Shown here: positions 8,530-17,758 of the stretch, piece after piece
Layout of the letters: each line of letters starts with the position of its first letter
Position numbering within the stretch: position 1 is the stretch's first letter
NCBI GenBank assembly: GCA_902835305.1
Contig: CADFMD010000016.1
Span: forward strand, 1 to 39,789
Direction: 5' to 3'
From: Coriobacteriaceae bacterium
Lineage (GTDB): Bacteria; Actinomycetota; Coriobacteriia; Coriobacteriales; Coriobacteriaceae
DNA: 39,789 nucleotides
Position numbers and translations under genes: made by a program
Notes under the pieces: model-generated
What the model saw: the letters and a program-made list of their open reading frames with translations, nothing else
Database searches by the model: none
Told to the model about the DNA's origin: nothing

Positions 8530-8532
8530 CAT

Positions 8533-8898
8533 TTATTTGCGAAGAACATCGGCTAGCCGCAGGATTGAAATCATCGACCGATAAGTGAGTTCCACTTTTT
8601 CGCCCGCAAGCAGTCGTTTCGAGCCAATCTCATCTAGCCCCACAAGCTGAGAAAACAGCGGGCTGCTCATCGTGCCCTCGTCAATTGATTCCCTTATGGT
8701 CTTCAAAACGTCCGTATCATGAAGCGACGCCGAGCTGTAGGGGGCAACACGAGCGGAACTCTCAATTAACGACGAGACAAAAGGATGGAGATGCTTTGGA
8801 CATAGTCCATCAAACACCACATCCCCATTGTCATCCGAGCCGACTAGTCGCCAACTATAATGATCGACCCAGTCGTCTCCGTCATATATGGTGTCCAT
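8533..8898 (-). CDS. Small protein of unknown function
   Basis: A 121-residue soluble acidic protein that I cannot assign. The start is the ATG at 8898 after GACGGGAAGTTGCTC; a TTG two codons upstream is possible. The N-terminus (MDTIYDGDDWVDHYSWRLVG) is rich in Asp and aromatic residues; the C-terminus (GSKRLLAGEKVELTYRSMIS) is helical. It has no signal peptide or membrane segment. It is alone on minus between murB and a cell-wall hydrolase gene. A short murB-tail-like sequence at 9120-9137 downstream of murB suggests the gene may have been inserted between murB and its original downstream DNA. Confidence 0.55.
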   Translation of the reverse strand: MDTIYDGDDWVDHYSWRLVGSDDNGDVVFDGLCPKHLHPFVSSLIESSARVAPYSSASLHDTDVLKTIRESIDEGTMSSPLFSQLVGLDEIGSKRLLAGEKVELTYRSMISILRLADVLRK

Positions 8899-9119
8899 GA
8901 GCAACTTCCCGTCTAGAGAGACCTATTTGGACATCGGGGCGCAAGACCGCAATCCATATAGGACCCGCAGCAGCTCCAACCCAACGCACCGCTCGACAAT
9001 TGCAAATTGCGGCTATTTTAAATCTACATGATCAGTTCGAGTTCGCAACAAGGCGATTATTGCAGCTAGGTTATATTTCATTTTCCACTTTGGTGAGCCG
9101 TCGGCTCCAAATTCCAAAA

Positions 9120-9137
9120 CCGAAGTCCACGGAGTCG
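9120..9137 (+). repeat. Remnant copy of the murB 3' end
   Basis: CCGAAGTCCACGGAGTCG matches the murB sequence at 8433-8450 in 17 of 18 bases, 687 bp downstream, followed in both places by an AT-rich stretch and a hairpin. The rest of 8899-9153 shows no gene that I can support. Confidence 0.5.
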
Positions 9138-9147
9138 ATAAATTCAT

Positions 9148-9173
9148 TTAAAAAAGGCCCCGAAAGGGGCCTT
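9148..9173 (-). terminator. Rho-independent terminator of the cell-wall hydrolase gene
   Basis: Stem AAGGCCCC (9154-9161) and GGGGCCTT (9166-9173) with a GAAA loop; on the minus strand it ends in a run of T (9151-9156 complement). It lies 200 bp beyond the stop of the gene at 9376-10581, so that transcript would include the inside-out repeat at 9226-9356 in its 3' UTR. Confidence 0.8.
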
Positions 9174-9225
9174 CGCCATATTTATTCAGACAACCAGTCC
9201 GGTGTGTGACGCATTGGATCCGAGA

Positions 9226-9356
9226 GGTCCGTGGCTGCCCGGAAGGCATTAGGTTGATCGCGAGTTCCGCACGAGCCGGAGAGCACTTAATGTGCTCTCC
9301 GTGCGAGCAGGACTGTCCGAGCAGGCAACCTAATGCCTTCCGGGCAGCCACGGACC
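9226..9356 (+). repeat. Inside-out palindromic element, copy A
   Basis: Perfect 31-bp inverted arms at 9226-9256 and 9326-9356 enclose a 69-bp core at 9257-9325. The core starts ATCGCGAGTTCCGCACGAG and ends GAGCAGG; its inner hairpin is GGAGAGCAC - TTAAT - GTGCTCTCC (subtype 1). The arms share no sequence with other copies beyond the outer GGTCC and inner GGTT. The right arm begins 19 bp beyond the stop of the minus-strand gene at 9376. A unique 2-for-1 change (GTCCGAG in place of GTAGAG) sets this core apart. Confidence 0.9.
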
Positions 9357-9375
9357 AACTTACTTCAAACCGCCG

Positions 9376-10581
9376 TTACGACAGCGCAATACCGCCAAGC
9401 CAGCCCCAACGCACGCCAGAGCCAGTACCATAGAAGCTAATAAACGAATCAAGCGACTTAGACGTAATGGCACCCTCGTTGCTCATAACGATGCCGCCGC
9501 CAACGTAGATACCCACATGACCGTAGATAAGGCCCGGAGCACCCGTGCCGCTATGCGAGGAGTCGGCCACGATCATGCCCACCTGCAGCGCCGAGCGGTC
9601 GGAGCTATAGCACCAGGCGTTGAACATGTCGCACGCGTTGCCGCCAAAGTAGCCAACGCCGGCGTTACGGAAGACATTGGTAACCCACGCCGCGCACCAG
9701 TTCTGACCCGGCGAAGGCGTGGAGTAGCACGCGTTGACGACGGCCTGCTGCTTGCCCGAGCCGGCATTCTGCTGCGGAGTTCCGGGCGCATACGATCCAC
9801 CGCCCGAGCTCGAACCACCCGAGTAGGAATTGTTCTTGTTCGCGGCAGCCGCGGCAGCGGCGGCCTTCCTAGCGGCCTCCTCGGCCTGGGCGGCAGCGAG
9901 AATCTCGGAATCACGCTGAGCCATGAGCTCCTTGACGTCGTCGGAAAGACCGTTCAGCACGGTCTGGACCTCTTGCTGCTTGGCCTGCATATCCTGCATC
10001 TGAGCCATCTGCTGATCCTTGAGTTTCTCCAGGTCAGCCTTTTGTGCTTCGAGCTCGGTCTTCTGTGCGTCGAGCTCGGCCTGAATCGTCTGGATATCCT
10101 CGATGGCATCGCGGTCGCTCTTGTTGATCTTCTCAACGTAATGCGCGTTGGCGACGAGTTCCTCAAACGAGCCAGAGGCCAGCAGCAGCGACAGGATGTT
10201 CGTACCGCCGGACTTGTAGCTGGCGGCCACGCGATCGGAAAGGTCGTTGCGCTTCTTCTTGAGCTCGGCCTTCTTTTCATCGATCTGGGCCTGCGTGTCG
10301 TCAATCTTGCCCTGGACATTCTCGATGTCGTTGAGGGTCTGGGCATTCTTGTTGGCCAGCGCCGCATACTCATTTGCGATGCTGTCGAGCTGGGCCTGAA
10401 CCTCGTCGAGTTGGGCCTGGGCGGCATTCAATTTATCGGTGGTTTCTTTGGAAGCCTCCGCCGCATGGGCGCGAGTGGGCAGGCCAAAAAGAACTGCCGC
10501 AGAAGCGGCGCCGAACAGGGCCTTAAGGGCAGTGCGGCGCGAGAGCTCCTGGGAAAGGATGGAATCGCTGTTTGGTGACAT
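9376..10581 (-). CDS. Tat-exported coiled-coil NlpC/P60-type cell-wall hydrolase
   Basis: A 401-residue secreted peptidoglycan hydrolase. The N-terminus has a twin-arginine motif (SRRTALK, Arg15-Arg16), a hydrophobic stretch and an Ala-His-Ala cleavage site near residue 40. Residues 45-240 form long coiled coils of the PcsB/CwlO type, followed by an Ala run, and a Gly/Ser-rich linker (252-280). Residues 285-401 are the catalytic domain, with likely catalytic Cys296 in GQNWCAAWV and His355 in YGHVGIYV. It probably cuts peptide cross-links during growth or division, with the coiled coil as the regulatory arm (FtsEX-type control in relatives, inferred). The ATG at 10581 follows AACGGAGTACAT. A repeat element and a terminator follow it. 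Confidence 0.88.
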   Translation of the reverse strand: MSPNSDSILSQELSRRTALKALFGAASAAVLFGLPTRAHAAEASKETTDKLNAAQAQLDEVQAQLDSIANEYAALANKNAQTLNDIENVQGKIDDTQAQIDEKKAELKKKRNDLSDRVAASYKSGGTNILSLLLASGSFEELVANAHYVEKINKSDRDAIEDIQTIQAELDAQKTELEAQKADLEKLKDQQMAQMQDMQAKQQEVQTVLNGLSDDVKELMAQRDSEILAAAQAEEAARKAAAAAAAANKNNSYSGGSSSGGGSYAPGTPQQNAGSGKQQAVVNACYSTPSPGQNWCAAWVTNVFRNAGVGYFGGNACDMFNAWCYSSDRSALQVGMIVADSSHSGTGAPGLIYGHVGIYVGGGIVMSNEGAITSKSLDSFISFYGTGSGVRWGWLGGIALS

Positions 10582-10847
10582 ATGTACTCCGTTACATGCT
10601 TATTTATATGTCGCTCAACTCATACATATTAGCGTACATATGGCGCGTCCCAACGATTTCCACGAACGGCAGGAAACTACAAGGTCGGCGGCTCGTAAGC
10701 AATTGTCAAATTTGAGGTAACAATTGAGCAAGCTCTTATATGAGTACGTTAACATAATCCTCTGCTTTTCCTGCAGTGCACCATTTGGGCGTCCCCGCCT
10801 GCGCTATACTCCCCTCTAGAAGTGTTCCTGATTCGATAGGAGACTAC

Positions 10848-11909
10848 ATGTCCAAAGCACTCGACCCCAAAGACACCTGCGTCCTCGTTACCGGTGGCGC
10901 CGGTTTTATCGGCTCGCACACCGTCGTTCAGCTGCTCGAGGGTGGCTACCAGGTCGTCATCGTCGATGATCTCTCCAACTCCAGCGCCGTCGCCGTCGAC
11001 CGCGTCAAGACCATCGTGGGCGACGAAGCCGCCAAGAACCTCACCTTCTACAAGGCCAACGTGCTCGACCGCGATGCGATGAACAAGATCTTCGATACCC
11101 ATCAGATCGACCGTGTCATCCACTTTGCCGGCTTTAAGGCCGTCGGCGAGTCGGTGAGCAAGCCCGTCGAGTACTACCACAACAACATCGAGAACACCCT
11201 GGTGCTCATCGACGTCATGCGCAACCATGGCTGCAAGTCCATCATCTTCTCGAGCTCCTCGACCGTCTACGGCGACCCGGACAACCCGCCCGTCACCGAG
11301 GAAGACCCCAAGAAGCCCGCAACCAACCCCTATGGCTGGACCAAGTGGATGATCGAGCAGATCCTTATGGACGTCCACACCGCCGACCCCGAGTGGGACG
11401 TCGTGCTGCTCCGTTACTTCAACCCCATCGGTGCTCATCCGTCGGGCCTGATCGGCGAGGACCCCAAGGGCATCCCCAACAACCTGGTGCCCTATGTCGC
11501 CCAGGTCGCCGTGGGCAAGCTCGAGGCCGTTCAGGTCTTTGGCAACGACTACCCCACCCCCGACGGCACCGGCGTGCGCGACTACATCCACGTGTGCGAT
11601 CTGGCCTCTGGTCACGTTGCCGCCCTTAACTGGATGAACGGCAAAACCGGCGTCGAGATCTTTAACCTGGGCACCGGCACCGGCACCTCGGTACTCGAGG
11701 TCGTCGCCGCCTTCTCCAAGGCTTGTGGCAAGGAGCTGCCCTACGTGATCCGCGAGCGCCGCGCCGGCGACATCGCTGCCAACTGGTGCGATGCCTCAAA
11801 GGCCGAGCGCATGATGGGCTGGAAGGCCCAGTACGACATCGCGGACATGTGCCGCGATAGCTGGAACTGGCAGAGCCACAACCCCAACGGCTTCGCCGAC
11901 GCCGAGTAG
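10848..11909 (+). CDS. galE: UDP-glucose 4-epimerase GalE
   Basis: A 353-residue cytoplasmic NAD-dependent epimerase that interconverts UDP-glucose and UDP-galactose, used in the Leloir pathway and for cell-surface sugars. The Rossmann motif GGAGFIGSHT lies near residue 16; SSSTVYGDP carries the catalytic Ser region, and YGWTKWMIE the Tyr-x3-Lys catalytic pair. It has the extended-SDR length. I start at the ATG at 10848 after ATAGGAGACTAC; the frame is open earlier but without a ribosome site. A TATACT at 10805-10810 is a possible -10. An inverted CAATTGT/ACAATTG (10700-10706, 10720-10726) upstream could be an operator. It is monocistronic, closed by a strong terminator. Confidence 0.96.
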   Translation: MSKALDPKDTCVLVTGGAGFIGSHTVVQLLEGGYQVVIVDDLSNSSAVAVDRVKTIVGDEAAKNLTFYKANVLDRDAMNKIFDTHQIDRVIHFAGFKAVGESVSKPVEYYHNNIENTLVLIDVMRNHGCKSIIFSSSSTVYGDPDNPPVTEEDPKKPATNPYGWTKWMIEQILMDVHTADPEWDVVLLRYFNPIGAHPSGLIGEDPKGIPNNLVPYVAQVAVGKLEAVQVFGNDYPTPDGTGVRDYIHVCDLASGHVAALNWMNGKTGVEIFNLGTGTGTSVLEVVAAFSKACGKELPYVIRERRAGDIAANWCDASKAERMMGWKAQYDIADMCRDSWNWQSHNPNGFADAE

Positions 11910-11931
11910 CAAAAACCTACATACCGTTCTT

Positions 11932-11967
11932 GCCCCGATCTCACGTTGTGAGGTCGGGGCTTTTTTT
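11932..11967 (+). terminator. Rho-independent terminator of galE
   Basis: GCCCCGATCTCAC pairs with GTGAGGTCGGGGC across a GTT loop, followed by seven T residues at 11961-11967; 22 bp after the galE stop codon. Confidence 0.93.
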
Positions 11968-12021
11968 CATGGCATGTAGCCATTCGCCGAAAATCGACCA
12001 ACTTTTTTATCTTACCTGTAC

Positions 12022-12046
12022 ATGTTTAAACAACATGTTTTACAAT
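12022..12046 (+). promoter_or_regulatory. malQ promoter region with TTGTTTAAACAA-type operator
   Basis: A good -10 (TACAAT, 12041-12046) has no clear -35. The presumed spacer holds ATGTTTAAACAA at 12022-12033, 11 of 12 matches to a palindrome also found upstream of the ABC importer, its GntR gene and the PTS-HAD gene. The core GTTTAAAC fits GTnTAnAC of HutC-type GntR proteins. Binding there would cover the promoter. Confidence 0.55.
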
Positions 12047-12131
12047 AGGCGTATCGAATCAGAACATCGGAGGCGGACTGCACACCCATCGGCAGGCCGA
12101 CCCCACAACAAGAAGGTTGGTGAGCGCATTC

Positions 12132-13637
12132 ATGGAGCGTGCAAGCGGCGTCCTCATGCCCGTCTCATCTCTGCCCGGACCATACGGAATCGGCGGCTTT
12201 GGCTGGAATGCCTACGACTTCGTCGATTTTCTCGCCTCGTGCAAACAACATTACTGGCAGATTCTGCCCCTTACGACGACCAGCTATGGCGATTCGCCTT
12301 ATCAGTCGTTCTCGGCCCGCGCAGGCAACCCCAACTTTATCGACTTTGCCGAGCTTATCGAGGCAGGGTATCTGGAGCAGCGCGATATCGATGGCGTGTA
12401 TCTGGGATCCGACCCCAGCAATGTCGACTACGGTGCCATCTTTGGTGGCCGCCGTCAGATTCTCGACCGCGCCGCCGAGCGCTTTGCTGCCGACAAGCCG
12501 GCCGATTTCGATGACTTTATCCAGGCCAACGAGGACTGGCTCATCCCCTACTGTGAGTTCATGACCGTCAAAGAGGAGTGCGGTCTCAAGGCGTTTTGGG
12601 AGTGGCCCGCGGAGCTCCGCACCCGCGGCGAGGCTTCCGCCAAGGTCTGCGCCGACCATCCGGCGCGTATGCTCTACCACCAGATGACGCAGTACTTCTT
12701 CGATCGCCAGTGGAGCCGCCTCAAGGCCTATGCCAACGAGCGCGACATTCTCATCATCGGCGACCTGCCCATCTATGTCTCGCGTGACTCCGTCGAGATG
12801 TGGGCGACGCCTGAGCTCTTTAAGATCGACACCGCCGGCAATCCCGTGAGCGTCGCCGGCACGCCGCCCGACCAGTTCTCGGCCACCGGCCAGTACTGGG
12901 GCAACCCCATCTACGACTGGGACGCCATGGAGTCCGACGGCTTCTCCTGGTGGGAGGGCCGCATTCGCGCCGCCCTCGACATGTACGACGTCATCCGCCT
13001 GGATCACTTCCGCGGCTTCGAGGCCTATTGGGAGGTGCCGTTCTCCTCGCCCGATTCGTCCTACGGTTCGTGGACGCAGGGTCCCAGCCTCAAGTTCTTC
13101 AAGACGCTCGAGGAAAAGCTCGGCACGCTGCCCATCATCGCCGAGGACCTGGGCTTCCTCACCCCCGGCGTCATCGACATGCGCGACAACTCGGGCTTCC
13201 CCGGCATGAAGATCCTGCAGTTTGCCTTTGAGGGCACCAACTCGTACTACCTGCCGCATAACTACATCGCCAACACCGTCGCCTATGTGGGCACCCACGA
13301 TAACGAGACGGCGCGCGGTTGGTTTGAGGGAACGGCCACCCCGCGTCAGCGCGAGCAGGCAGCCCTGTACACCCATCAGCAGGCCGGCGAACCCATGGCA
13401 GATGCACTCAATCGCACCATCGCCGCCAGCGTGAGCGACACGTGCATCTACACCATGCAGGACCTGCTCAACTTGGGCAACGAGGCGCGCATCAACACCC
13501 CTGCCACGTTGGGCGGCAACTGGACCTGGCGCATGCTCGACGGCGCCATCACCCGCGAGCTCGAGCACAAACTCACCGACTGGACCGAGACCTACTTCCG
13601 CATCCCGTCGGAAGCCGAAATCGAGCTTCCTCAATAG
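12132..13637 (+). CDS. malQ: 4-alpha-glucanotransferase MalQ (amylomaltase, GH77)
   Basis: A 501-residue cytoplasmic enzyme that transfers maltodextrin segments between chains, releasing glucose and making longer dextrins for phosphorylase. GH77 signatures are plain: VLMPVSSLPGPYGIGGFG at the N-terminus, PDQFSATGQYWGNPIYDW, RLDHFRGFEAYW with the nucleophile Asp, IIAEDLGFLTPGV with the acid/base Glu, and GTHDNETARGWF with the third Asp. I start at the ATG at 12132; earlier TTG/GTG codons in frame have poor ribosome spacing. It lies 129 bp upstream of glgP on the same strand and is likely co-expressed with it as a MalQ-phosphorylase pair. Confidence 0.96.
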   Translation: MERASGVLMPVSSLPGPYGIGGFGWNAYDFVDFLASCKQHYWQILPLTTTSYGDSPYQSFSARAGNPNFIDFAELIEAGYLEQRDIDGVYLGSDPSNVDYGAIFGGRRQILDRAAERFAADKPADFDDFIQANEDWLIPYCEFMTVKEECGLKAFWEWPAELRTRGEASAKVCADHPARMLYHQMTQYFFDRQWSRLKAYANERDILIIGDLPIYVSRDSVEMWATPELFKIDTAGNPVSVAGTPPDQFSATGQYWGNPIYDWDAMESDGFSWWEGRIRAALDMYDVIRLDHFRGFEAYWEVPFSSPDSSYGSWTQGPSLKFFKTLEEKLGTLPIIAEDLGFLTPGVIDMRDNSGFPGMKILQFAFEGTNSYYLPHNYIANTVAYVGTHDNETARGWFEGTATPRQREQAALYTHQQAGEPMADALNRTIAASVSDTCIYTMQDLLNLGNEARINTPATLGGNWTWRMLDGAITRELEHKLTDWTETYFRIPSEAEIELPQ

Positions 13638-13686
13638 GAGCTACCGCGCCCGACCCCTCCCCACCGTGCGGACGCGCTTGCTTTTT

Positions 13687-13725
13687 CCCGCGCGAGGCCA
13701 CCCCAATCCCCTCGCGCGGGCTTCT
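13687..13725 (+). terminator. GC-rich hairpin between malQ and glgP
   Basis: CCCGCGCGAGG (13687-13697) pairs with CCTCGCGCGGG (13710-13720), followed only by CTTCTT. The weak T tract suggests partial termination or an mRNA-stabilising hairpin rather than a full stop. Confidence 0.55.
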
Positions 13726-13766
13726 TATGAATTGCAGACATGAAACAACCCATCACAGGAGAAAAC

Positions 13767-16034
13767 ATGCCCCAAATTAACCTCATGGAACTCGCCGAGC
13801 AGTCTTTTGGCACCTCGCTCGAGCAGCTCGACGACCGTCGCATTTACAAGCTGCTGGTCAAACTCGTGCAGGAGCGCTCCGCCGCCTGCCCGCTCAACAA
13901 CGGCAAGAAAAAGCTCTATTACATTTCCGCCGAATTTTTGATCGGCAAGCTGCTCATCAACAACATGATCGACCTCGGCATCTACGATGAGGTTAAGGAC
14001 CAGCTCACCGCCGCAGGCCACGACCTCAACAAGATCGAGGAGTTCGAGGTCGAGCCGTCGCTCGGCAACGGCGGCCTGGGCCGCCTGGCCGCATGCTTCC
14101 TGGATTCCATCGCCACGCTGGGCTTGACCGGCGATGGCGTGGGCCTCAACTATCACTACGGCCTGTTCCGTCAGCGCTTTGTCGACAACCAGCAGAAGGC
14201 CGTCCCCGACGAGTGGCTCGGTGAGCAGGACATCCTAGTCGACGACGGCCGCTCCTACACCGTCGAGTTCGGCGATTTTGCCGTTACCTCCAAGCTCGTC
14301 AACATCGACGTGCCCGGTTACGGCCAGCCCACCAAGAACCGTCTGCGCCTGTTCGACCTGGCGAGCGTCGACGACGGCCTGGTCCCCGGCAGCTCCATCG
14401 ACTTCGACAAGACCGAGATCGCCAAGAACCTCACCTTGTTCCTCTACCCCGACGATTCCGACGAGCAGGGCCGCCTGCTTCGCATCTATCAGGAGTACTT
14501 CATGGTGAGCAACGCCGCCCAGCTCCTGATCGACGAGGCCGTCGAGCGCGGCAGCAACCTGCACGATCTGGCCGACTACGCCGTGGTCCAAATTAACGAC
14601 ACGCACCCCACCATGGTCATCCCCGAGCTCATTCGCTTGCTCACCACCGAGCATGGCATCGAGTTTGACGAGGCCGTGACCATCGTACGCTCCATGGTCG
14701 CCTACACTAACCACACGATCCTTGCCGAGGCGCTCGAGAAGTGGCCGCTCGCCAGCCTGCAGAAGGTCTCCCCTGCCATCGCCGACATTATCGTCAAGCT
14801 CGATGAGATCGCGAAAGCCGAGCACGATGACCCGCGCGTCGCCATCATCGACGAGCACGACACCGTCCACATGGCCCACATGGACATCCACTTTGGCTTC
14901 TCCATCAACGGCGTAGCCGCCCTCCACACCAAGATCCTGGAGGACACCGAGCTTCATCCGTTCTACGAGATCTATCCCGAGAAGTTCTCCAACAAGACCA
15001 ACGGCATCACCTTCCGCCGCTGGATCCATGGAGCCAACCCCGCGCTCGCCAGCCTGCTCGACGATGTAATCGGCACCGACTGGCGCAGCACCGGCGATCT
15101 GAACAAACTCGCCAAGTTCGCCGACGACAAGGACGTTCTTGAGCGCCTGGCCGCCACCAAGGTCGAGGCCAAGGCCATCATGCGCCAGTTCATGGCGCTC
15201 GAGCAGGGCGTGACCATTCCCTCCAACGCCATCATCGACGTCCAGGTCAAGCGCATCCACGAGTACAAGCGTCAGCAGATGCTCGCGCTCTACATCATCT
15301 GGAAGTACTTCGATATCAAGAACGGCAACAGGCCTAAGCACCCTGTCACCATCATCTTTGGCGGCAAGGCGGCGCCTGCCTACACTATCGCGCAGGACAT
15401 CATCCATCTGATCCTGACGCTGTCGCAGTGGATTGCAAACGACCCCGACGTGGCTCCCTACCTGCAGGTTGTCATGATCGAGAACTACAACGTCACCGCC
15501 GCCGAGCGCGTGATCCCCGCCGCTGACATCTCCGAGCAGATCAGCCTGGCCTCCAAGGAGGCGAGCGGCACCTCCAACATGAAGTTCATGCTCAACGGCG
15601 CCCTAACCCTGTGCACGCTCGACGGTGCCAACGTGGAGATTGCCGAGCTCGTGGGCGACGAGAACATCTATACCTTTGGTGCCTCGTCCAAACAGGTCGA
15701 GCAGCTCTACGCCGACGGCACCTACAACGCCGGTGCGCTCTACCGCAAGCCCGGCATTAAACTGCTGGTGGACTTCATCACCAACCCGGCCTTTATGGCA
15801 ACCGGCAACGCCGAGCGCCTGCAGCGCCTGCACGACGACATTAAGGGCAAGGACTGGTTTATGGCCTTGCTCGACATTGAGGAGTACATCCAGACCAAGG
15901 AGCGCGTGCTGGCCGACTACGAGGACCAGGACGCCTGGATGCGCAAGGCGCTCATCAATATCGCCAACGCCGGCACCTTCTCGTCCGACCGTACGATCTC
16001 CCAGTACAACGACGAGATCTGGCACCTGGACTAA
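13767..16034 (+). CDS. glgP: Glycogen/maltodextrin phosphorylase GlgP (MalP type)
   Basis: A 755-residue cytoplasmic GT35 phosphorylase that releases glucose 1-phosphate from alpha-1,4-glucans with inorganic phosphate. Typical segments: EPSLGNGGLGRLAACFLDS near residue 95, NYHYGLFRQ, TNHTILAEALEKW, RRWIHGANP, VQVKRIHEYKRQQ, and EASGTSNMKFMLNGAL, where the Lys in SNMKF binds pyridoxal phosphate. The length is that of bacterial enzymes. I start at the ATG at 13767, which has an ideal ribosome site (ACAGGAGAAAAC); the ATG at 13740 has none. Paired with malQ, it would degrade imported maltodextrins or stored glycogen. Confidence 0.96.
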   Translation: MPQINLMELAEQSFGTSLEQLDDRRIYKLLVKLVQERSAACPLNNGKKKLYYISAEFLIGKLLINNMIDLGIYDEVKDQLTAAGHDLNKIEEFEVEPSLGNGGLGRLAACFLDSIATLGLTGDGVGLNYHYGLFRQRFVDNQQKAVPDEWLGEQDILVDDGRSYTVEFGDFAVTSKLVNIDVPGYGQPTKNRLRLFDLASVDDGLVPGSSIDFDKTEIAKNLTLFLYPDDSDEQGRLLRIYQEYFMVSNAAQLLIDEAVERGSNLHDLADYAVVQINDTHPTMVIPELIRLLTTEHGIEFDEAVTIVRSMVAYTNHTILAEALEKWPLASLQKVSPAIADIIVKLDEIAKAEHDDPRVAIIDEHDTVHMAHMDIHFGFSINGVAALHTKILEDTELHPFYEIYPEKFSNKTNGITFRRWIHGANPALASLLDDVIGTDWRSTGDLNKLAKFADDKDVLERLAATKVEAKAIMRQFMALEQGVTIPSNAIIDVQVKRIHEYKRQQMLALYIIWKYFDIKNGNRPKHPVTIIFGGKAAPAYTIAQDIIHLILTLSQWIANDPDVAPYLQVVMIENYNVTAAERVIPAADISEQISLASKEASGTSNMKFMLNGALTLCTLDGANVEIAELVGDENIYTFGASSKQVEQLYADGTYNAGALYRKPGIKLLVDFITNPAFMATGNAERLQRLHDDIKGKDWFMALLDIEEYIQTKERVLADYEDQDAWMRKALINIANAGTFSSDRTISQYNDEIWHLD

Positions 16035-16062
16035 CCCATTCCCCTTACCCATTCTCTTGAGG

Positions 16063-16094
16063 AACGGAGTCGTGGCAACACGGCTCCGTTTTTT
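16063..16094 (+). terminator. Rho-independent terminator of glgP
   Basis: AACGGAGTCGTG (16063-16074) pairs with CACGGCTCCGTT (16079-16090, one G-U), followed by T residues to 16094; 29 bp after the glgP stop. Confidence 0.9.
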
Positions 16095-16133
16095 GTGCCC
16101 GCACGTTACCCTGTGATCCAACTCGGCCAAACA

Positions 16134-16351
16134 ATCTCGATCCGTAGCAATTACTCAACCAAAACGGTCCCAGCTGTTACAGATTGAGACATACCGGCCC
16201 CTCCCCTCGGGTTTATCTCAATCTGTAACATCTAGCAGGTGAAATTCGCCTTTGGTGTTACAGATTTAGATGAAATGGTTAGCTCAGCGGAACCGTCTCG
16301 ATCTGTAACATCTAACGTCCGAAATCGGCCCTATCCGTTACAGATCGAGAC
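16134..16351. repeat. Six alternating copies of a 15-bp motif (GTTACAGATYGAGAY)
   Basis: Copies lie at 16134-16148 (minus, degenerate), 16176-16190 (plus), 16215-16229 (minus), 16257-16271 (plus), 16295-16309 (minus) and 16337-16351 (plus). Orientation alternates strictly and centre spacing is 42, 39, 42, 38 and 42 bp. Each neighbouring pair can form a 15-bp stem. The plan resembles REP/BIME clusters but could also be a multi-site operator. It fills the intergenic space between convergent glgP and the ABC ATPase gene. Confidence 0.85.
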
Positions 16352-16377
16352 AAACGACCGGTCAGACAGTCCCAACA

Positions 16378-16422
16378 CAAAGAAAGGCTCCCCTCTCGCC
16401 CAGTGGACGGGAGGGGAGCCTT
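16378..16422 (-). terminator. Terminator of the ABC importer operon
   Basis: AAGGCTCCCCTC (16384-16395) pairs with GAGGGGAGCCTT (16411-16422). Read on minus, the stem is followed by a T-rich TTTCTTTG. It lies 68 bp after the ATPase stop codon. Confidence 0.8.
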
Positions 16423-16490
16423 ATATGTGACCGCGGCAAAAGGATGGCAAAGCCGCAGTCGCCCAAAGGAAGGGCCTGGTTGCACCGGGC

Positions 16491-17690
<1,200 letters not shown>

Positions 17691-17707
17691 GTCTTTACCT
17701 TTCGATA

Positions 17708-17734
17708 TGCGGCGCCACGCCGAAGGGCGCCGCA
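17708..17734 (-). other. Intercistronic hairpin before the ATPase gene
   Basis: TGCGGCGCC (17708-17716) pairs with GGCGCCGCA (17726-17734). No T tract follows; instead the motif CGCATATCGAAAGG containing the ribosome site follows directly. A near-identical arrangement precedes the first permease gene. mRNA processing or stability is the likely role. Confidence 0.6.
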
Positions 17735-17758
17735 GAAACTTGCAAAACAGCTACGGCA

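Noticed and set aside
9000..9209. Small plus-strand frame before copy A
   Set aside because: Contains the murB-tail remnant and a terminator; no start signals.
9206..9433. Open frame through copy A containing an IASSARAGEHLMCSPCEQDC-like peptide, also seen across copies B and C
   Set aside because: The peptide recurs only because the DNA core recurs; no ribosome site or conserved start, and arms translate to unrelated sequence.
16134..16351. CRISPR array
   Set aside because: Repeat units alternate in orientation, are only 15 bp, and no cas genes are present.
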